64,000 nucleotides of DNA from Shewanella benthica. Its GTDB lineage: Bacteria; Pseudomonadota; Gammaproteobacteria; Enterobacterales; Shewanellaceae. This document shows, in pieces, positions 25,414 through 35,654 of this stretch. Position 1 is the first letter of the stretch, and the number at the start of each line of letters is the position of its first letter. The position numbers and the translations under genes are program-made. The notes beneath the pieces are model-generated. The model did not search any database, had not been told where the DNA came from, and saw nothing but the letters and a program-made list of their open reading frames with translations. Where the stretch lies: positions 1 through 64,000 of the forward strand of contig JAKVHY010000020.1 in the NCBI GenBank assembly GCA_023284085.1, read 5' to 3'.

Positions 25414-26643
25414 ATGCTATTTGAAGACTTCCTGCTTGACCCTATTTTACTAGAGTCATTAAGAGCCATGGGCCATAAAAAGCCCACCACGATACAGCAA
25501 CAAACCATTCCATTGGCGATGGAGCAGAAAGACATACTAGCTCGGGCACCGACAGGGACAGGCAAAACTGCCAGTTTTCTGCTGCCAGCGATCCAACATC
25601 TCATCGACTTCCCTCGTCGCTTCGGCGGTCAGCCACGTGTCCTCGTTTTGACACCGACACGTGAACTTGCCAGCCAAATTCATCGTTATGCCTCGCATTT
25701 GTCGACAGGTCTGGATCTCGATATCGCCATCATCACAGGCGGCATGCCCTACGGCCCACAAGAAGAAGCGCTAAAGAATAATGTCGATATCTTAGTCGCC
25801 ACTCCCGGCCGCTTGATGGAATATCTGGACAAGGGTAACTTCAATGCCGAAGAGGTTGAGGTGTTTGTCATCGATGAAGCCGACAGAATGCTGGATATGG
25901 GATTCTCCGCCGCGGTCGAGACCTTAGCCATCGAATCCGTTGGTCGCAAACAGACCATGCTATTCTCGGCAACGCTAGAGGGCAGTGACGTGGGACGTTT
26001 CTCACACCAGCTGCTGACAGATCCAGTTAAGGTAGAGGCCGAAGCACCGCGCAGCGAGAAAGCCAAAATCCACCAATGGATCCATATTGCCGACAATAAA
26101 GAACACAAATTCGCCATGCTGTGCAACATCCTCAGACAGGAAGATGTGACGCGTACCATAGTGTTTGTTAAGACCCGAGAAGGTGTAGCAAGCTTAGAAG
26201 GCTTGCTACAGAGAGAAGGGATAACATGTAGCTTTATGCGTGGCGACATGGAACAAAAACAGAGATTCCAGGCTTTGGGTCGCTTCACTAAAGGCGAAGT
26301 CAGTGTCCTGTTGGCCACCGATGTCGCCGCTCGCGGCATCGACGTAGATGACATCAGTCATGTGATCAACTTCGATATGCCAAGATCTGCCGATACTTAT
26401 GTACACCGCATCGGACGTACAGCCCGCGCAGGCGCCAAGGGCACGGCAATCTCTCTGGTCGAGGCTCACGATATCCGCGTTGTCGGCAAGATTGAACGCT
26501 ACATAGACCAGGTTCTTAAACGTAGATTCATCAAAGATCTGCGTCCTAAGAACAAGGAAGCTAAGCCACCAGGGAAAAACAAGGTTAAGCCTGGTGCAAC
26601 AAAGACATTCAGTAAGAAAAATAAGAAGAAAAAGAAGAAGTAG
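25414..26643 (+). CDS. srmB: DEAD-box RNA helicase SrmB
   Basis: 409 residues from ATG 25414 (MLFEDFLLDPILLESLRAMG); the longer frame from 25381 would begin inside the -10 box. All helicase motifs are present: Q-motif (KPTTIQQQTIP), APTGTGKT, PTRELASQ, TPGRLME, DEAD (VIDEADRMLDMG), SAT (FSATLE), DVAARGID and HRIGRTARAG. A Lys-rich tail (KKNKKKKKK) probably binds RNA. SrmB helps early 50S ribosomal subunit assembly. The context after trmN6 supports the assignment over RhlE or DeaD. A strong terminator follows. Confidence 0.92.
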   Translation: MLFEDFLLDPILLESLRAMGHKKPTTIQQQTIPLAMEQKDILARAPTGTGKTASFLLPAIQHLIDFPRRFGGQPRVLVLTPTRELASQIHRYASHLSTGLDLDIAIITGGMPYGPQEEALKNNVDILVATPGRLMEYLDKGNFNAEEVEVFVIDEADRMLDMGFSAAVETLAIESVGRKQTMLFSATLEGSDVGRFSHQLLTDPVKVEAEAPRSEKAKIHQWIHIADNKEHKFAMLCNILRQEDVTRTIVFVKTREGVASLEGLLQREGITCSFMRGDMEQKQRFQALGRFTKGEVSVLLATDVAARGIDVDDISHVINFDMPRSADTYVHRIGRTARAGAKGTAISLVEAHDIRVVGKIERYIDQVLKRRFIKDLRPKNKEAKPPGKNKVKPGATKTFSKKNKKKKKK

Positions 26644-26682
26644 GTCTTTCATCTACACACTTTATTATTCATTAATAAAAAA

Positions 26683-26710
26683 AGAGCCGCTAACCGCGGC
26701 TCTTTTTTTA
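26683..26710 (+). terminator. Terminator of srmB
   Basis: AGAGCCGC (26683-26690) pairs with GCGGCTCT (26696-26703) around TAACC and is followed by seven T. Confidence 0.9.
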
Positions 26711-26720
26711 CATTTTTTTT

Positions 26721-27345
26721 GTAGGAGGGTGCTTGTGTAGGAGGGGCTTTAGCCCCGAGGCTCTTAGATTCTAGGTTCTAGGTTCTAGGTTCTTAGCTCC
26801 ATTCTCTCCCGGCTAAAGCCGGTCCTACAATGAATATAAGCGGCCTTTTCCCCATCAGCGCAGCATCGTCTTTCCTGTAGGAGGGTGCTTTAGCCCCGAG
26901 GCTCATAGGTTCATTCTCTCCCGGCTAAAGCCGGTCCTTTGTAGGAGGGTGCTTTAGCCCCGAGGCTCTTAGGTTCTAGGTTCTTAGCTCCATTCTCTCC
27001 CGGCTAAAGCCGGTCCTACAATGAATATAAGCGGCCTTTTCCCCATCAGCGCAGCATCGTCTTTCCTGTAGGAGGGTGCTTTAGCCCCGAGGCTCATAGG
27101 TTCATTCTCTCCCGGCTAAAGCCGGTCCTTTGTAGGAGGGTGCTTTAGCCCCGAGGCTCTTAGGTTCTAGGTTCTTAGCTCCATTCTCTCCCGGCTAAAG
27201 CCGGTCCTACAATGAATATAAGCGGCCTTTTCCCCATCAGCGCAGCTTCATCTTTGCCCTACCAACGTAGCGTCATCTTTTCTGTAGGAGGGTGCTTTAG
27301 CCCCGAGGCTCTTAGATTCTAGATTCTAGGTTCTAGGTTCTTAGC
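26721..27345. repeat. REP/BIME array with 191-bp tandem period
   Basis: Alternating REPs in opposite orientation. The forward type is GTAGGAGGGTGCTTTAGCCC (26877, 26941, 27068, 27132, 27283; a rearranged copy at 26721). The inverse type CCGGCTAAAGCCGGTCCTA has a perfect CCGGCT/AGCCGG stem. Blocks AATGAATATAAGCGGCCTTT and CATCAGCGCAGCATCGTCTT are also repeated. Equivalent points are 191 bp apart (26877 to 27068; 26941 to 27132), so a pair of REPs has itself been tandemly duplicated. Short TTCTAGG repeats lie between REPs. No gene is present. Confidence 0.92.
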
Positions 27346-27501
27346 TCCATTCTCTCCCTAGCAGATCCTGAACCAAACTCAAGAAAAGGTTAAATTTCTA
27401 TATGTTAGATACATTTATTTTACAAAAACAGATTTATCCAACTCTAATACTCTGGTAATTTAGTTAATAGAAAAATTTCAGCAAGGAAAAGCGGGAAAAT
27501 A

Positions 27502-28722
27502 ATGATAAAAATAATCCTGAGAAGATCTTCTCCCCTATTGATTCTTTTAGTTTTCGGTGTGGCTGCTGCATTACTCATCAGCACCAAGGAAGCACCCGAG
27601 CAGAAAGAAGATGAAGTGCCTGTACCCATCATAGATGTTACCCGTGTCGAACAAAAAACCGTGTCTTTAAACTTGCCTTCATACGGTGTCGTCACCCCCA
27701 AAAACAAGACCCTGCTAGTAACCGAAGTTCAGGGGAGAATGCTGACAATAGCCCCCAATTTTGTCGCCGGTGGCGTGGTGAAGAAAGGCGAACAACTTGC
27801 CGTCATCGAGCCTTCCGATTATGAAGCCGATCTGATGCAGGCCCAGGCCTCTCTCGCTCAAGCCGAAGCGGCACTCGAAGAAGAAGTAGCCCGAGGCGAA
27901 GTCGCCAAGAATGATTGGAAAGGATTCGATGGCGGGATCCCACCCGAGCTTGGGTTACGTCTTCCTCAGCTGAAAAAAGAACAGGCCAATGTTAAATTCC
28001 AACAAGCAGCGCTGGCTCGCGCTCAACGTAACCTTGAAAGAACCATCATTCGTGCTCCCTTCGATGGCATCATCAAGTCAAGAATTGTCGACTTAGGCCA
28101 GTACGTCACCTTAGGCACCAACTTAGGTGAACTCTACGATACCCGTATCGCCGAGATTCGTTTACCACTTGCAAATAATGACCTCGCCTATCTGGAGTCT
28201 GTCGATAACCCCGATACCTTGGTCACTCTCAGTGCATCATTAGCCGGTAAAGATGTCACCTGGATTGGCACGATTGTAAGAAGTGAAGGCATTATCGATG
28301 CTGAAAATCGTATGGTATATCTGGTTGCTGAAATTCAAGATCCTTACCTGAGAAAGAACCGTAAGGAGGGTCAACTTCCTCTTAAATATGGCAGTTTCGT
28401 TACCGCCGTAATTAAAGGCCGCACCGTAGACGGTATTGTACAGTTACCCCGCCACCTGGTGCGTAACGGTAGTGTGGCCGTAGTATCGAGTGACAATGTC
28501 ATCGAGATCCGCGAAGTCAATGTGGTCAGAACCGATATCGACAGTGTGTATATCAAGGACAGTCTGCTCGATGGAGAGCGTATCTCACTGACTAAACTCA
28601 ATAATATGTCTACGGGTCAGGTCGTTAAAATCCTTGGTGAAATGCAGAAAAATGATACCGGGGCAGACACGCCAGATTCAGAGACCAAGGAGCAGCGACT
28701 CGCTAGCTCGGGTGAACACTAA
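27502..28722 (+). CDS. RND efflux periplasmic adaptor (HlyD/MFP family)
   Basis: 406 residues. The N-terminal membrane anchor (LLILLVFGVAAALLIS) is followed by a lipoyl/barrel-sandwich half (VTEVQGRMLTIAPNFVAGGVV), an alpha-hairpin (about 105-165, MQAQASLAQAEAALEEE), the second lipoyl half (TIIRAPFDGIIKSRIVDLGQ) and beta-barrel domains. It links an inner-membrane RND pump to an outer-membrane channel. The stop overlaps the start of the pump gene (TAATG), so the two are translationally coupled. No outer-membrane TolC-like gene is present here. Substrate unknown. Confidence 0.93.
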   Translation: MIKIILRRSSPLLILLVFGVAAALLISTKEAPEQKEDEVPVPIIDVTRVEQKTVSLNLPSYGVVTPKNKTLLVTEVQGRMLTIAPNFVAGGVVKKGEQLAVIEPSDYEADLMQAQASLAQAEAALEEEVARGEVAKNDWKGFDGGIPPELGLRLPQLKKEQANVKFQQAALARAQRNLERTIIRAPFDGIIKSRIVDLGQYVTLGTNLGELYDTRIAEIRLPLANNDLAYLESVDNPDTLVTLSASLAGKDVTWIGTIVRSEGIIDAENRMVYLVAEIQDPYLRKNRKEGQLPLKYGSFVTAVIKGRTVDGIVQLPRHLVRNGSVAVVSSDNVIEIREVNVVRTDIDSVYIKDSLLDGERISLTKLNNMSTGQVVKILGEMQKNDTGADTPDSETKEQRLASSGEH

Positions 28723-31700
28723 TGGATGTACAAAAAGTGGATCCTCAAAAAGGCATAATCGCCTGGTTTGCTCGAAACAGTGTTGCCGCAAACCTATTGA
28801 TGGCCTTCTTAATTTTAGGCGGCCTGTTTAGTAGTTATTTCCTGGTCAATAAAGAAATATTCCCCTCTTACGAGCTTAATTACCTGCAGATATCTGTGGC
28901 ATACCCTGGCGCCGCTCCTCAAGAGATTGAGGAGGGGATTAACATTAAGATTGAAGAGTCGATCCAAGATATCAATGGCATCAAGAAGGTCACCTCAGTC
29001 GCCAGTGACGGCTTTGGTAATGTCACCATAGAGGTCGAAGATAACTATGACCCTCAGGATATTCTCGATGAAGCTAAACTTGCGATAGATGCAATTTCAA
29101 CCTTTCCAGATAATATTGAAAAGCCAAATATTTTTCGTATCAAACCAGAGAATAATGTTATCTGGGTCTCTGTGTATGGCGACCTGACTCTGCATGAAAT
29201 GAAGGAGTTAGCTAAATCCATTCGCGAAGATATCACATCCTTACCTGCGGTTACCCGTGCAAAAGTCACTGGCGTCCGTGACTATGAGATAAGCATTGAA
29301 CTGTCTGAAGACAAGCTTAGGGAGTATGGCCTCAATTTCGCCCAGGTCGCTCAAGCTGTACAGAACTCTTCGATAGATCTTCCCGGCGGCTCTATTCGCG
29401 CCCAAGATGGTGACATCTTGCTACGTACTAAGGGCCAGGCATACACAGGTGAGGATTTTGAGAAAATAGTCGTCAGCACCCGTCCCGACGGCAGCCGTAT
29501 CATGTTGCCGCAAGTCGCCACCATCAAGGATGGCTTCGAGGAACGCTTGGAATATACCCGTTTCAACGGCAAGCCAGCGGCGATTATTGAAGTTAGTAGC
29601 ATAGACGATCAAAATGCCCTCGATATCTCGGCCCAGGTAAAGGCCTATATCGAAGAGAGACGTATGACACTTCCACCCGGTGCTCAGCTAGATACCTGGG
29701 GTGATCTGACTCATTACCTCAAAGGACGCCTGAACATGATGTTATCTAACATGTTCTATGGTGCACTACTGGTGTTTCTGATTCTGGCCATCTTCCTGGA
29801 ACTCAAGTTAGCCTTTTGGGTCATGATGGGCCTGCCAGTATGTTTCCTCGGTGCCGTGTTGTTGATGCCGGTAGAACCTTTTTCACTCTCTATCAACCTG
29901 CTTACCCTGTTCGCCTTTATTCTGGTGCTGGGCATAGTGGTAGATGATGCCATCGTCATAGGTGAAAGCGCCTATACAGAGATAGAGAAACACGGTCACT
30001 CCCTGGAAAATGTCGTCAGGGGCGCCAACAAGGTGGCCATGCCTGCCACGATTGGGGTGTTAACCACCATAGTGGCTTTTCTGCCTATGCTGATGGTTTC
30101 CGGCCCCCAAGGTATTATCTGGAAATCTATCGGTATGATAGTGATCCTCTGCCTGATGTTTTCTCTGGTGGAGTCCAAGTTAATTCTTCCGGCTCACCTC
30201 GCGCACATGAAGCCCAAGAAACCTAGGTCACAATTAGGCAAAATTGGACTATTAAAGGCCAATTTTAACGACAAGATCCAATATTTCATCCATCATAAAT
30301 ATCGCGACTTTCTCGAACGTTGTATCAAGCAAAGATATAACGTCGTCGCCATTTTTATCGGGGTATTGATCTTAGCCATCGCCTTAGTGGTCAGTGGTAA
30401 GATACGCATGGTCACTATGCCCGATCTTCCGTCCGACTTTATTCAAGTACATTTAGATATGGATGAAGGCAGCTCTGAAACTAATACCTTAAAGGTAGTC
30501 AAAGAGATCGAAGCAGCCCTCTACGCCATGAATGACAAAATGAAGTCTGACAATGGCTACGAAGTGGTCAAGCATAGCTTTATCGATATGAGCTCGAGAA
30601 CCTCGGCCTTTATCTTTGCCGAGCTGACTAAGGGTGAAGACCGTGAAGTCGATGGTGTCGCCATTGCCTCGGCCTGGCGTGAACAGCTGCCTGAGCTTAT
30701 CGCGGTTAAAAAATTGAATATTAACGCCAGCACCAATGAGGGTGGCGGCGATATCTCTTTCAGATTAACCGCGAGTAATCTCGAACAGCTGTCAATGGCT
30801 GCTACAGAGCTTAAACAGAAGCTAAAAACCTATGAGGGTGTTTATGATATTTCAGACAACTTCTCATCGGGTAGCCATGAGATACGCTTAACGATCAAGC
30901 CAGAAGCAGAGGCTCAGGGACTCACCTTGTCAGATCTAGCCAGCCAGGTTCGATATGGTTTCTATGGTTATGAAGCGCAGCGCATCTTGCGCAACAAGGA
31001 AGAAGTAAAGGTGATGGTGCGCTATCCGCTTGAACAGAGGCGTACAGTGGGCCATCTGGAAAACATGATGATCCGCACGCCCGAAGGCATTTCGGTGCCA
31101 TTTACGACGGTGGCAGAGATTGAAATGGGTGACTCTTACTCCTCAATCACGCGAGTCGATGGTCGCCGCGCCATTAGTATCATAGCCAACGCAGATAAAA
31201 ATAAGGTCGAGCCTTCCAAGATAGTTGCAGAGATCCAGCAAGATTTCCTGCCTTATTTAGAAGCTAAGTACCCTGCCATCTCGACAGCACTGGATGGTAG
31301 CAGCGCCGATGATCAGAGTGCCTTGATAAGTCTGATGCAGGGCTTCTTCTTTACTCTATTTGCTATCTACGCACTGATGGCGATCCCGCTCAAGTCATAC
31401 AGCCAACCGTTAATCATCATGTCGGTTATCCCCTTCGGCATCATTGGCGCCTTATTTGGTCACCTCTTGTTGGGACTGACGCTCAATATCTTAAGCCTGT
31501 GCGGTATCATCGCCTTGGCAGGCGTAGTCGTGAATGACTCACTGATCTTGGTCGACTTCGTCAACAAGGCAAGAGCACAAGGTCAATCGATTACTCAGGC
31601 TGCAATTGACTCAGGATGTTATCGATTCAGGGCTATCATCTTGACTTCGATGACCACCTTCGTCGGCCTGGTGCCCATTCTGTTAGAGAAGAGTCTACAG

Positions 31701-31883
31701 GCACAAATCGTCATACCTATGGCGACATCACTCGCATTTGGCATCGTCTTCTCGACGGTAGTGACTCTGATTCTGATTCCTCTGCTCTATATCATATTGG
31801 ATGATATCAAACGCACTAGCCGCCGCTTCTACAACTGGTGGTGGCAACCTAAAGATGATTCTGCGGTAGTAAGTAAAACTTAA
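28722..31883 (+). CDS. RND efflux permease (AcrB/HAE1-type)
   Basis: 1053 residues, with the usual two-fold RND layout. TM1 is near residues 18-38 (NLLMAFLILGGLFSSY), followed by a large periplasmic loop and a TM cluster around 340-480. The second half repeats the pattern from about 540. The proton-relay aspartates are visible in ILVLGIVVDDAIVIGE (TM4). AGVVVNDSLILVDF marks the second half. It exports unknown compounds in exchange for protons. Overlaps the adaptor gene. It is in the branch often annotated as hydrophobe/amphiphile efflux. Confidence 0.95.
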   Translation: MDVQKVDPQKGIIAWFARNSVAANLLMAFLILGGLFSSYFLVNKEIFPSYELNYLQISVAYPGAAPQEIEEGINIKIEESIQDINGIKKVTSVASDGFGNVTIEVEDNYDPQDILDEAKLAIDAISTFPDNIEKPNIFRIKPENNVIWVSVYGDLTLHEMKELAKSIREDITSLPAVTRAKVTGVRDYEISIELSEDKLREYGLNFAQVAQAVQNSSIDLPGGSIRAQDGDILLRTKGQAYTGEDFEKIVVSTRPDGSRIMLPQVATIKDGFEERLEYTRFNGKPAAIIEVSSIDDQNALDISAQVKAYIEERRMTLPPGAQLDTWGDLTHYLKGRLNMMLSNMFYGALLVFLILAIFLELKLAFWVMMGLPVCFLGAVLLMPVEPFSLSINLLTLFAFILVLGIVVDDAIVIGESAYTEIEKHGHSLENVVRGANKVAMPATIGVLTTIVAFLPMLMVSGPQGIIWKSIGMIVILCLMFSLVESKLILPAHLAHMKPKKPRSQLGKIGLLKANFNDKIQYFIHHKYRDFLERCIKQRYNVVAIFIGVLILAIALVVSGKIRMVTMPDLPSDFIQVHLDMDEGSSETNTLKVVKEIEAALYAMNDKMKSDNGYEVVKHSFIDMSSRTSAFIFAELTKGEDREVDGVAIASAWREQLPELIAVKKLNINASTNEGGGDISFRLTASNLEQLSMAATELKQKLKTYEGVYDISDNFSSGSHEIRLTIKPEAEAQGLTLSDLASQVRYGFYGYEAQRILRNKEEVKVMVRYPLEQRRTVGHLENMMIRTPEGISVPFTTVAEIEMGDSYSSITRVDGRRAISIIANADKNKVEPSKIVAEIQQDFLPYLEAKYPAISTALDGSSADDQSALISLMQGFFFTLFAIYALMAIPLKSYSQPLIIMSVIPFGIIGALFGHLLLGLTLNILSLCGIIALAGVVVNDSLILVDFVNKARAQGQSITQAAIDSGCYRFRAIILTSMTTFVGLVPILLEKSLQAQIVIPMATSLAFGIVFSTVVTLILIPLLYIILDDIKRTSRRFYNWWWQPKDDSAVVSKT

Positions 31884-31916
31884 GCTAATGAGAGTAGGTA
31901 ACTAAATAGGTGAACA

Positions 31917-32510
31917 GTGCAGCGAATTAATCTCTTAATAATTATTAGCTTGTTGACCTTAGTACCTTTGCTGGAAACTCTCAGTTCAAGTACTTTGTTT
32001 GGGCTACAGTGGAGTAGCCCTCTGTTTATGGATGACCTCAGAGATGCATTAGTCATCATAAAATTAGGAGGGGTATTTCTCGCACTCTACCTTTTGATTA
32101 CTAATCACAGTAAAATCAGAGATGTTTTTGCAATTAAGTGGCGTTTCAACGCTTTTTTAACGACTCATTACTTACTCGCTCTTCTACAAGTGCCATTTTT
32201 ACTTCTAGGTTTACTATTTGTCGTAGCTGAGCCTAAAAATGATCAATTTCATATTGAAAAACAATTCACTAATTACACTATATATGCACGAACAGTCGAC
32301 CCTGGTGCAATAGGAAAAGCTTACCACTACTTTTATGTCAAATGCCCAAAACCACTGGGGTTTTATCAATTACACTTGATAAAAAAAATTGATTGGTTAG
32401 GGGAGTTCAAGTTGAAAATTAATCAAAATAAATTAGTTATTCGTTCGAGGAACAATGTTAGAAGTAGCACTAATCGGTTAGATTTATCAAAAGTGAAGCC
32501 TTGCCGATAG
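31917..32510 (+). CDS. Hypothetical membrane protein, AT-rich
   Basis: 197 residues from GTG 31917, with AGGTGA upstream. Three hydrophobic segments (about 4-22, 48-66, 82-105) are followed by a soluble basic C-terminal domain containing FHIEKQFTNYTIYART and YHYFYVKCPKPLG. Clearly more AT-rich than the RND genes before it and the radical SAM gene after it, so probably a later insertion. The 33-bp gap from the pump gene could allow read-through. No family recognised. Confidence 0.6.
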   Translation: MQRINLLIIISLLTLVPLLETLSSSTLFGLQWSSPLFMDDLRDALVIIKLGGVFLALYLLITNHSKIRDVFAIKWRFNAFLTTHYLLALLQVPFLLLGLLFVVAEPKNDQFHIEKQFTNYTIYARTVDPGAIGKAYHYFYVKCPKPLGFYQLHLIKKIDWLGEFKLKINQNKLVIRSRNNVRSSTNRLDLSKVKPCR

Positions 32511-32653
32511 TTGAGCTCATTTCAAGCTTATAGCTTACCATTGGCAACTCCACCTTGAGCCCGAAGCCGAAGGCTACATACGTGATCCGTTTATCAGTCT
32601 ACAGCGCGCAACTCCCCTACAATGAGACTCCGAGATTTTTTCCTAAGGCACAG

Positions 32654-33256
32654 ATGACCAGTTCAACCTTAGTTTACGATATACGTAATAGTCGCTACCT
32701 TAATATTACCGGTCGATGTACGCTGCGTTGCCAATTCTGCCCTAAGCATAACGGCAGTAAACAGGTCCATGATTACCAGCTAGCCCTAGATCATCAGCCC
32801 ACAGCCGAAGAGATTATCCCTCTGCTTGGTGACGTCAATGCCTATGATGAATATGTCTTCTGTGGCTATGGTGAGCCCACTCTTAATTTAGCGACCTTAA
32901 TTACCCTGGCCAAAGAGATTAAACTCAGAGGCGGTCAGGTCAGAGTCAATACCGATGGTTTAGGTAACTTGTTTCACCGACGCAATATCTTGCCTGAGCT
33001 GGCACCTTGGGTAGATAGCCTGTCAATTTCACTCAATGCAGATAATGAAACCGCTTATCTGATGCACTGTAAGCCCAAGTTGAAGGGGAGCTATGACAGC
33101 GTTAAAGCCTTCATTAAACTTGCTGTCGATACTATCGATTCGGTACAAGTCTCGGCCATAGATGGTCTGGAAGGGGTGGATATTGCGGCTTGTAGAATGT
33201 GGGTTGAGCAGAGCGGCGCTGTGTTTAAACATCGAAGTTTAGGTGTCGTCGGCTGA
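32654..33256 (+). CDS. Radical SAM protein (TatD-associated type)
   Basis: 200 residues from ATG 32654, chosen because AAGG lies 6 nt upstream; the longer frame from 32555 lacks support. NITGRCTLRCQFCPK holds the CxxxCxxC cluster motif for the 4Fe-4S/SAM chemistry, and EYVFCGYGEPTLN is the SAM-binding GGE-like motif. The size, the 'YLNITGRCTLRCQFCPK' N-terminus and the C-terminal IDGLEGVDIAACRMWVEQ match radical SAM proteins annotated as TatD-family-linked. No tatD gene is adjacent here. The substrate is not known. Confidence 0.75.
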   Translation: MTSSTLVYDIRNSRYLNITGRCTLRCQFCPKHNGSKQVHDYQLALDHQPTAEEIIPLLGDVNAYDEYVFCGYGEPTLNLATLITLAKEIKLRGGQVRVNTDGLGNLFHRRNILPELAPWVDSLSISLNADNETAYLMHCKPKLKGSYDSVKAFIKLAVDTIDSVQVSAIDGLEGVDIAACRMWVEQSGAVFKHRSLGVVG

Positions 33257-33400
33257 ATGCTCCACTCGTCACCTTAATGAGTAGACAAGAAGGTCATTAG
33301 CTTGAACAAAGCAAAGTTATATTCATGTAACCAGCAGTGCTCACAAATTTGATTTATGTTAATATGACTTCCCATAAAACAAACAACAAAAATACCTTAG

Positions 33401-35611
33401 ATGTTGACGCCAAAACTATCACCTCTTATCCCAGCCCAAGATATACATTGGTCAAATCAAAGACTATTGTCGGCGGCTACACAGATCTTCATTCTGATAA
33501 TCAGCGTGGTATTACTCAGTAACGTCATCATCACCTTAGGCGAACGTAGACTCCAGGAAGACTGGGCGACTCAGAGGTACAGTGAGCTCCAGGCTGTGGG
33601 CACCTTGATCGCAGATAAGGTCTCTTTCCAACAATTTCGCACTCAGATGTTTGCCAAGTCTGAACTGCTCAAGCGCTACTTAGATGTGCCTAGTATTCCT
33701 AGACAAGACAAGCTCGAGAAGCATTGGAATGAAATAACCAGTAATATTCCCGAGCTGTTAGATATCGCCCTGTTCGATCCCCAAGGCAACTTCAAATTCG
33801 CGACCAGCGATAATTTCGGCCATGAACCTCTGCCCCCTTCCCTGCTCGGCGGCTCGAGAAACATGGGTGGCAATGAGATCTACACCTCTCCGCTGGAATT
33901 TAGTCCGGTCAATGGCAAGCTAGAGCCATACCTGTATCAACTTGCCTGGCTCGAGAATCCCGATCAGAGTGTTCGCGGCTATTTGGTGACATATAGCTCT
34001 ATGTCTAAGATGCTTAAGAGTATCAAGCCTGCCTATTCCAGCGGTCAATCACCTTTATTGATGTTAGATACTCAAGGCTTGCTCTATGCAGGTGCAGATT
34101 CCCGTCCGTCATTGAAACGCGTTCCCGATACTATGGGAGGCAGCCTGAAGCAGAGCTATCCGGCGCTATGGCGTAAGATGGCCATTAGTAATTTCGGTCA
34201 GTTTCATGGTGATAATGCCACCTTCGTCTATCTAAAAATCGAGCTGACAACCCAATACGAGACCCGCAGGGAATACTTCCTGGTATCCTACGTGCGCAAT
34301 GATGATATAGCAGCCAATTTCTCCCGATGGCGCACCATACTCATGAGCTGTGCTTTTATGCTGACTCTGTTGGCCTCTATGCTCATTCTGCTGAGCCACT
34401 TTTATCGTTTAGAGCAGAGATCGAGACAGTTCGGCATAGAGCTTTCGAATCGCCTCTTCCACCGCCAAGTCGGCTGCATCATAGTCAATCATAACAATCG
34501 GGTGATTTCGGCGAATGAATTGGCGGCAACCCAGTTATCATTGCCTAAAGATGAGCTACTCGATCGCAGTCTACAAAGAATCCTACAACTTGAGGACGAT
34601 GACTATTCACGTATCGTGACTGAGATCCAGCAAAAGCAAGAGTGGAAAGGTGAACTTTGCCTCGATATGGGTGCAGAGACACAAGCCAAGTTAACTGCCC
34701 ATATAAAAACCCAAGCCTCTAAAGATGAACAGGGAGCCTATCTGGTCATCACCTTCGAAGATGTCAGTGAGCTCAAACACGCACAGCAAGATGCCTACCT
34801 GAGCAGAGTCTTGAATAATAGTGGCGTGCCATCGGCCCTGATTCAGGCTGACGGCACTATCATTCGTGCTAACCCGGCATTCGAAGAGCAGATGCAGTCA
34901 AACACTGAATGTAGCAATATCATTGACACCTTACCCGATGATTTAGGCAATAAGTGGTCGCAAATTTCTCAGCTAATATTGCTTCAGGGGAGCTGGAAAG
35001 GTCAGGTATTATGTTCCTCATCGAGTACTAATACTTGCTTACAAGCCACACTCAAGGGGCATATCGATGCGTCCGGAGAGCTGGATTATATCGTCTGTAC
35101 CTTCGAACAGGCGATCATCAAGAACAACCATGATGAATCCGGTGTGCTAGTGCCTCATCGCTCAACTATCTTAGTCAACTATAGAGATCTTGAAAGCTAC
35201 TTCGATTCATTAGAGCACACGAGTAAAGATCGCTCCAGCCTACTCCTGTTGGACATCACTTCTGAGAGTATGCTGAGTCATATGAGTGATATAGGGCTGC
35301 TCGAGAGCAGGCAGAAAGAAGTTGAGATTTTTCTCCTCAGAGAGCTGCCATCGAATTACCAGATGTCTCAGTGGCAACTCGGTAAAATCATCTTCATCTT
35401 GCCCGATACTGATGCAGACCAGGCACATTATTTCGCCATCAAGTCTTTAGCGAGTCTCAATGATATGGGGCTGGGCAAAGGTATTTGTATGGGCATAGCG
35501 TCTTTTCAACCAGAGCAAAATCTCGAACAGTACTTGAGCAATGCCGAGGTCGCACTTAAACGCGCTAAGCAGATCGGTGAGCAAAATATCTGTCAGGCGT
35601 TTACGCGTTAA
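33401..35611 (+). CDS. Membrane sensor with PAS domains and a degenerate GGDEF domain
   Basis: 736 residues. TM1 (about 25-47), then a periplasmic sensing domain of about 270 residues, then TM2 (about 315-338). Two PAS-like domains follow (about 355-455 and 475-565), and a final domain of about 150 residues has the fold order of a diguanylate cyclase. At the place of the GGDEF motif it has WQLGKIIFILP, so the catalytic motif is lost. It probably senses a periplasmic signal and works through protein contact or c-di-GMP binding rather than synthesis. Transcribed alone, with its own promoter expected. Confidence 0.65.
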   Translation: MLTPKLSPLIPAQDIHWSNQRLLSAATQIFILIISVVLLSNVIITLGERRLQEDWATQRYSELQAVGTLIADKVSFQQFRTQMFAKSELLKRYLDVPSIPRQDKLEKHWNEITSNIPELLDIALFDPQGNFKFATSDNFGHEPLPPSLLGGSRNMGGNEIYTSPLEFSPVNGKLEPYLYQLAWLENPDQSVRGYLVTYSSMSKMLKSIKPAYSSGQSPLLMLDTQGLLYAGADSRPSLKRVPDTMGGSLKQSYPALWRKMAISNFGQFHGDNATFVYLKIELTTQYETRREYFLVSYVRNDDIAANFSRWRTILMSCAFMLTLLASMLILLSHFYRLEQRSRQFGIELSNRLFHRQVGCIIVNHNNRVISANELAATQLSLPKDELLDRSLQRILQLEDDDYSRIVTEIQQKQEWKGELCLDMGAETQAKLTAHIKTQASKDEQGAYLVITFEDVSELKHAQQDAYLSRVLNNSGVPSALIQADGTIIRANPAFEEQMQSNTECSNIIDTLPDDLGNKWSQISQLILLQGSWKGQVLCSSSSTNTCLQATLKGHIDASGELDYIVCTFEQAIIKNNHDESGVLVPHRSTILVNYRDLESYFDSLEHTSKDRSSLLLLDITSESMLSHMSDIGLLESRQKEVEIFLLRELPSNYQMSQWQLGKIIFILPDTDADQAHYFAIKSLASLNDMGLGKGICMGIASFQPEQNLEQYLSNAEVALKRAKQIGEQNICQAFTR

Positions 35612-35654
35612 AGCTGAGAAAGACCCTAGGTTCTAGTTTCTAGTACCTAGAGTC

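Noticed and set aside
26877..27345. CRISPR array
   Set aside because: Regular spacing is present, but the repeats are palindromic REPs in both orientations with conserved, not unique, filler, and no cas genes are near.
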